From: Tetragonia tetragonoides
Taxonomy: Eukaryota > Streptophyta > Magnoliopsida > Caryophyllales > Aizoaceae
DNA: 64,000 nt
Assembly (NCBI GenBank): GCA_038025085.1
Contig: CM076153.1
Location: 5,239,501-5,303,500, forward strand
Direction: 5' to 3'
Below the pieces are notes generated by a model. That model did no database searches. It was not told the origin of the DNA and saw only the letters and a program-made list of their open reading frames with translations. Below, piece by piece: positions 59,470 to 64,000 of this stretch (its first letter is position 1; each line of letters starts with the position of its first letter). Position numbers and translations under genes: made by a program.

Positions 59470-60005
59470 ATGCCTCTCTACCCCTTCAATTCGTTTCACT
59501 GGGATCAAATATCAATTGGAGCTTGCCGAATAATTTTCTGCTATTATTACTATGAGGACGTAATTCCGAGTATTCATCTAGTGAATCTTGTTACCAATCG
59601 TAAGCGGGTAATTTATGTCGAGGGAGTTGGCGGTGAATTCTATGGATTTGGGTATGACAGCCATTCGAAGGACCAGAAAATAATATCAATTGAATTGGTT
59701 AACTCGTTGTATTGGTTAGCACAATCATCTTCGAACAGGGTTTTAATTGTTGCTTTGAATCTGAATGATGAGCTTCTGACTGAAATGAGTTTACCCAATG
59801 TAGGACGTGAATCTTCTAATTTGAATTTTGTTACCTTGGGTGTTTTGGGGGTCTACTCACCTTTACCCTTCCTGCTCCTAAAATAGGCAAAATATCTACC
59901 ACTTCTGAGATCAGTGTATGGTTACTAGCGTCTTCATGGACAGAAGTGGTGACCTACTTATCTCAAGATCTTGGCTCGATCAGATTTGTGAATAGATTCT
60001 TCTGA
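59470..60005 (+). pseudogene. F-box-associated (FBA) domain pseudogene
   Basis: 59470-59886 encodes FYGFGYDSHSKDQKI, then NSLYWLAQSS, IVALNLNDELLTEMSLPNVG and FVTLGVLG, the pattern of the FBA_1/FBA_3 domain of plant F-box proteins. The frame stops at 59884-59886. Domain-like sequence resumes in another frame (SEISVWLLASSWTEVVTYL, about 59908-59965) before a further stop near 60003. So there is at least one frameshift. No N-terminal F-box was found upstream, where LINE sequence lies instead. Confidence 0.65.
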
Positions 60006-60205
60006 AAAGATGTGAGTATTTGTGTTGTAGAGGACGCTATACTCCCCATCGAAGACACTCATAGTGCTGAACACGTATATGTGGCTAGGGTACCTGAATT
60101 TTTTCTGTGCACTATAGTTTAGGCTTTTTATTTATTCTCGGTAAGATGTATTGTACCTTGTCTATTATTTCATAAATTCAAGACACTTCAATTTGTTATC
60201 ACACC

Positions 60206-60540
60206 AATTTTACTAGGTCATTTTTTCTTTCTTTTCTTTTCATTCTGTTCTCCTGCAATTGAATCGAGAGACATGTGATTTTCTTTTTGATGCTTACATT
60301 TGAATTTATGATAGGTGTTATGGGTGAAGCAGAGGTGGCCAGTGTCGAGGAATCCAAAGTTCATGTCTTTTCTTTTTCACCTGATGTAAAAACTCTAAAG
60401 CCTACTTGTTTACAACTATATACAAGTAACCGATATAAAAATTGCAATCATTCTGGGTTTATACGAGTATTTTTTGATTGCTGAGTGGGGTTGTTGTTTT
60501 GCCAGTTGAAGTTGTGTTCTACACTTGCCAAGTTAGTAGT
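60206..60540 (+). pseudogene. Duplicated first exon of the fold-IV aminotransferase gene
   Basis: Diverged copy of about 50114-50480: upstream T/C-rich sequence, ATG at 60319 and MGEAEVASVEESKVHVFSFS, then a GTAAAAACTCTA donor region and intron start. It corresponds to MAEAEIGNVKESKVHVFSSS at 50245. No later exons of the gene occur between here and 62 kb, so it is a broken remnant. Confidence 0.8.
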
Positions 60541-60637
60541 AAGCAATAGCCTTTTTTTTGTCTTTTGACACATACTAGGCAAGTCTTCATCGGGCCTTTC
60601 ATGTTCTTCATTTTCTGTCATTTTGATCTTTTAGAGC

Positions 60638-60981
60638 TAATTTAGTAGAGAGGGAAGGAAAGGAAGGGAAAGGAAAAGAAATCTATTAAGTTTCTCATAT
60701 TTGATTTTAAAAAAGGAAAGGAAACAATGGAAAGTTTTCCTATAAACTCCTCCGTTTCCTTTCCTCCTAAATTGATGGAATTTGGACGGAAAGTGAGTTT
60801 AAAACATTTATTCATTTCCTTTCCTTCCGAATCTCATCAACCAAACAATGGAAAATGTTATTTTCCTTTCAATTTCTTCTTATACAACCAAACGTAGGAA
60901 ACATTATTATTTTCATTTCCTTTCTCTTCCATTCTCTTCATTTCTTTTCCTTTCCAATCTACCTAATATAACCAAATAAGC
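60638..60981. mobile_element. Purine/pyrimidine foldback MITE, relative of the 50.5-kb element
   Basis: The left arm is GAGAGGGAAGGAAAGGAAGG-like and the right arm is its pyrimidine mirror (TTTCCTTTCC-type). The left end TTAGAGCTAATTTAG resembles the TTAGAGCGTGTTTGG end of 50495-50840. It sits about 250 bases after the duplicated exon, the same side as in the parent gene. Right end uncertain. Confidence 0.45.
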
Positions 60982-61021
60982 CGTTAATGTTGACCCAATT
61001 TGTAACCCAATATCTTTTCAC

Positions 61022-61140
61022 AAAATCTCGTATGAAGCGGCCTCAAGGTGAGGCCCCTCTCATACAAGTACGATGTCATACCGACGTCATGCTTGTATAT
61101 AGAGGTACCCTCACCTTGAGGCGGCCTCATACAAAACTTA
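61022..61140. repeat. Long imperfect hairpin (about 119 bp)
   Basis: The left arm contains CGGCCTCAAGGTGAGG and the right arm CCTCACCTTGAGGCGGCC. The pairing extends inward through CATACAAGTACGATGTCAT against GACGTCATGCTTGTATA. The stem is about 50 bp with a tiny loop. It is probably a foldback MITE; a small-RNA precursor is an alternative. Confidence 0.65.
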
Positions 61141-61283
61141 TTGATATCTTTTTGTCCTTTTTCTTTTTCTTTTGGATTTTACATTTTAAGGGAGGCATCA
61201 CATTGGCATATTGTTGATAGAGTTAAAGACAGACTTTCAAAGCCAAGCCCCAAATGTTGGTGTAGAACCCTGAGCCCAGCCCC

Positions 61284-61425
61284 AAATGTTCTGGTTAATG
61301 ATTGAGCTTGTTGCAGGACATGGGATTGTAAAAATCATGGGTGTTAATGACTGATTATATTCTTCCATATAGGAGTAATCTAACATATCCTATGTTACTA
61401 GCCTTTGAAATTCTCTGCATCAGTG
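61284..61425 (+). repeat. Duplicate of OB-fold gene 3' flank
   Basis: Shares about 140 bases with 57155-57291, from ATGTTCTGGTTAATGATTG through TTCTCTGCATCAGTGG, with scattered substitutions and a short indel. It follows the duplicated aminotransferase exon in the same order and orientation as the originals. Confidence 0.8.
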
Positions 61426-61595
61426 GAAACTCGGGTATAGTTTTAACATATCCTCAGGTATGCCGTATGTCATAATTGAACATTCTCATTTAAGTTTTTT
61501 GGTGTAAACATTCTCATTTAAGTTAACATCTATCTTGTAAGATTATAGTTTCAAGTATTTACTTCAAGCTTTTGACTTCTGTTATGAACTGTCAC

Positions 61596-61800
61596 TTTTT
61601 TTTTTTTTTTTTTGGATCTTTGCCAAGAATATTCCACCGTCAATCACAGTGAGTAATCCCCTCGCCCCAACTGTCAGCGCACTAAGCCGTAGGGGTCTGG
61701 CCAAGGGATTTTTTCCATTCGCAAGAGTTGGGATTTGAACCCCCAATCACTTGTTTAAGAGATGAAATGTTGAACCACTACACCGACCAATCTTGGTTAA
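61596..61800 (-). mobile_element. tRNA-derived SINE, minus strand
   Basis: On the minus strand an A-box-like TGGTCGGTGTAGTGGTTCAA (about 61788-61769) precedes a B-box GGGGTTCAAATCCC (about 61744-61731). A GC-richer body follows and ends in 18 A (the T run at 61596-61613). No target duplication was confirmed. Confidence 0.7.
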
Positions 61801-62218
61801 TTAGACTTGGGAGTTAACACATTGTTTATTGTGCCCACACCTCCGCCCTTTTATTTTACCTCTGTTGGACTATAAGTCAAGACTAATTATAGTTCACATA
61901 ACAATATGATATGTGAAGTATCTGCAAAAGAAACGTCAATAGGCAGAGAAACCAAAAAAGATCACAGTAATTTTAGAGAAGAGTCCCTTAGATTGGTAGT
62001 GGTAGGCCTTTGAAGGTGCATCAATTTGCACCAATCTGCTGGAAAACAATCACTTCAGTCTTACGGTAATGTAGTTCGATTACATGTAGCTAGCTAGCTT
62101 ACTTGAAGAAACATATAATCAAACAGGTCGAAGATGCAGAATAAATCTTACTGTACTATAAAAATGAAACTGAAATTGGCGAGACGTAGATGCACACACC
62201 AACAGGAATGTACTTTGA
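61801..62218. other. 3' flank of receptor kinase gene
   Basis: AT-rich non-coding DNA containing the likely 3' UTR of the receptor-like kinase (minus strand). No other feature was seen. Confidence 0.45.
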
Positions 62219-64000
62219 TCAACGAGGTCCAGATAAGAGTGACTCTGTAGGACAAGTTGAGAAAGCATTCATTTCTGCTGGAGTGGCCTCATGGATCATG
62301 GTTAAGTAACTGAGATCACTTAAAGCATCCATGTTTGGAATGTCCTGCAAAACTTTCACCACCATCGACATGTTAGGCCTTATAAAGTGAGGTTGCAGGC
62401 ACCATATAGCAATCTTCATCATCTTCACAGCTGCTTCTTTGTCTTGCTGCAAATCTCCAATACACTCACCAATCAGATCAAAAAGTCGATCCTCATCAGC
62501 TTTTACCTTCACCAAATTGATGATCAAATCGCCTTCTGACACACCAAAGTTCTTACGACCACAAACAATTTCCAAGATCAGAACTCCGAAACTGTAAACA
62601 TCCACCTTCACAGAGATGACTCGTGCAGTGATCAACTCTGGGGCCATATACCCTGGAGTTCCTCTAATGATTGTCATCACTTGACTCTGATCTCGGTCCA
62701 CCATTTTCGCTAACCCAAAATCAGAGATCTTTACATTAAAGTCTCTGCCCAAAAGGATATTCTGGGGTTTAATGTCAAAGTGAATCACATTTTGCAAGCA
62801 ATTCTCATGTAGGTATTCTAGTCCTTTAGCAATGTCACCAATAATCCTTTGCCTCAAGGTCCAAGTGAGTGTCTGAGCAAGGTCTTGGTTGAAGATCCAT
62901 TTATCTAGTGATCCATTGGGCATAAATTCATAGACCAAAAGCCGATCAGATCCACGGTCACAAAATCCAATGAGTCGCACCAAATTGTAATGATGTAGGG
63001 TACCAATGGTATTGACCTCTGCCAGGAATTCCTTCCTCCCTTGCCCAACTGACTCTAAGCGTTTGACAGCAACTTTGGTTCCATCCTCTAAGGTACCTTC
63101 AAACACCGACCCGAACCCTCCACGACCAAGCTGATTATGGAAGTCTTGGGTTGCCAATCTCAAAGATTCAAAGGAGAACCTAGCAACTGTGTCAATTACC
63201 ACATCAGACGAACCTTCAATCTTTTCAGGGTCAAATTTTCTTCTCAGCATCGTTACATAGTAGCCTACCCCAATACACAGAACAATGAACAAACTAGCAG
63301 AAATGGAAAGCACCAACAACAAATGTGTACCAGCTGGCCTTTGCACTAAAGGCGACTTGGTTGCTTCCTCCACGGGCCTTTGTACCTTGATGAACGCAGT
63401 AGAATTAGAGGAAAACTCTAATGTATATGGCCCAAGATGCGTCAAAGTGAGCAGCTGTGTTGGTAATGCACAATTACCTGATGAGTTATCTTCTCCATAG
63501 TGGAAAATGGCAGCTCTACAAGAACAATTCTCTAGGCATGCTGCTTTGCAACTATCAATGTGGTGTACACCTACTAAATAAGAATCAAAGCCAAAATAGG
63601 TCACATTTTCAAGCCTAATTAAAGTATGAAGTTGATGGGCATCATGGCACGCCAGAGGAGTAACAGGAGTGCATCCTGAATCAAGGTTGGAGGGATCCGT
63701 TAACCTGAAATAATTCATGTACTCATTATCAGCATCGGCTGGGCATTCACATACATTACTGTTAGAGCAAACTCCATAACTCCCACAGACATCGGGATAT
63801 CCACAATTGCTATCGTCAGTGACCTCAAGCATGTCTTTATAAAAGTTCTCACCAACTATGGGCCTATTATCTCCATCTCCATCCCCATCTCCATCTCCAT
63901 CTCCATCTCCAACTCTTCTGTTGTATGTGTAATAAGTTAGATGTCCATTTGGATCAAGACGCAAGTAAACAAGGTCTCCTCCATCAACATCATAACTATT
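62219..64000 (-). CDS. G-type lectin S-receptor-like Ser/Thr kinase, SD2-5 type (5' partial)
   Basis: Plasma-membrane receptor kinase. The frame is open from the stop at 62219 to the window edge, so the start and the N-terminal lectin domain lie beyond 64000. Visible parts are the end of the lectin region, an EGF-like stretch ([20 protein letters not shown]), a PAN-like cysteine cluster ([20 protein letters not shown]), a transmembrane helix ([20 protein letters not shown]) and a full kinase. The kinase has the glycine loop [19 protein letters not shown], the catalytic loop [16 protein letters not shown] and [12 protein letters not shown] in place of HRD makes it a non-RD kinase, usual for this clade and often linked to immune-type signalling. 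An intronless kinase/EGF/PAN segment is normal for the SD2 group. A Gly-Asp dipeptide run near 63860-63910 is coded by a hexanucleotide repeat and is unusual. No disruption was seen. Confidence 0.88.
   Translation of the reverse strand, partial: NSYDVDGGDLVYLRLDPNGHLTYYTYNRRVGDGDGDGDGDGDGDNRPIVGENFYKDMLEVTDDSNCGYPDVCGSYGVCSNSNVCECPADADNEYMNYFRLTDPSNLDSGCTPVTPLACHDAHQLHTLIRLENVTYFGFDSYLVGVHHIDSCKAACLENCSCRAAIFHYGEDNSSGNCALPTQLLTLTHLGPYTLEFSSNSTAFIKVQRPVEEATKSPLVQRPAGTHLLLVLSISASLFIVLCIGVGYYVTMLRRKFDPEKIEGSSDVVIDTVARFSFESLRLATQDFHNQLGRGGFGSVFEGTLEDGTKVAVKRLESVGQGRKEFLAEVNTIGTLHHYNLVRLIGFCDRGSDRLLVYEFMPNGSLDKWIFNQDLAQTLTWTLRQRIIGDIAKGLEYLHENCLQNVIHFDIKPQNILLGRDFNVKISDFGLAKMVDRDQSQVMTIIRGTPGYMAPELITARVISVKVDVYSFGVLILEIVCGRKNFGVSEGDLIINLVKVKADEDRLFDLIGECIGDLQQDKEAAVKMMKIAIWCLQPHFIRPNMSMVVKVLQDIPNMDALSDLSYLTMIHEATPAEMNAFSTCPTESLLSGPR

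Overview
The window is nuclear DNA from a flowering plant, very probably a eudicot. The genes are split by GT-AG introns. They include a nuclear-encoded plastid ribosomal protein, a NAC boundary transcription factor with a miR164 target site, a plant PPR protein and an SD2-5-type receptor kinase. The intergenic DNA is AT-rich and full of short inverted-repeat transposons, tRNA-derived SINEs and CT/GA microsatellites. The general style fits Caryophyllales/Amaranthaceae, but that is only an impression. There are no operons, phage, CRISPR arrays or rRNA, and no functional tRNA gene was seen.

Layout, left to right. 1.1-3.8 kb (minus): plastid 30S ribosomal protein S20, three exons. 5.6-19.2 kb (minus): a 17-exon ARM-repeat gene of the 26S proteasome non-ATPase subunit 5 (PSMD5/S5B) type. 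Its introns carry a LINE 3' end, a SINE with target duplications, a pogo/Emigrant-like element and a 36-base poly-A. 19.2-27.0 kb: gene-poor DNA with a 1.1-kb inverted-repeat element and a roughly 2.2-kb possible MULE remnant. 27.0-28.8 kb (minus): a CUC1/CUC2/NAM-type NAC gene, three exons. 28.8-38.1 kb: MITE-rich intergenic DNA, with a second copy of the 19.6-kb element and a Stowaway-type element. 38.1-41.3 kb (plus): tyrosine-aminotransferase-like gene with an in-frame TGA in exon 4. 41.7 kb: a complete SINE with 16-bp target duplications. 44.7-49.6 kb (plus): PPR gene of the At2g35130 type. 50.2-53.3 kb (plus): fold-type IV PLP aminotransferase-like gene with a one-base frameshift in exon 3. 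54.1-57.0 kb (plus): two-exon OB-fold ssDNA-binding-like protein. 57.3-62 kb: SINEs, a LINE fragment, an F-box-associated-domain pseudogene and a decayed duplicate of the 50.1-57.3 kb block. 62.2-64.0 kb (minus): receptor-like kinase running off the right end.

The genes are functionally unrelated and independently transcribed. The main points for follow-up are two neighbouring PLP-enzyme genes that each carry a single coding lesion, the decayed segmental duplication, and several inverted-repeat elements with different ends but similar G-rich cores. I found no convincing new biological system. Exon borders were set by eye from splice consensus, reading phase and remembered family sequences, with no alignment run.
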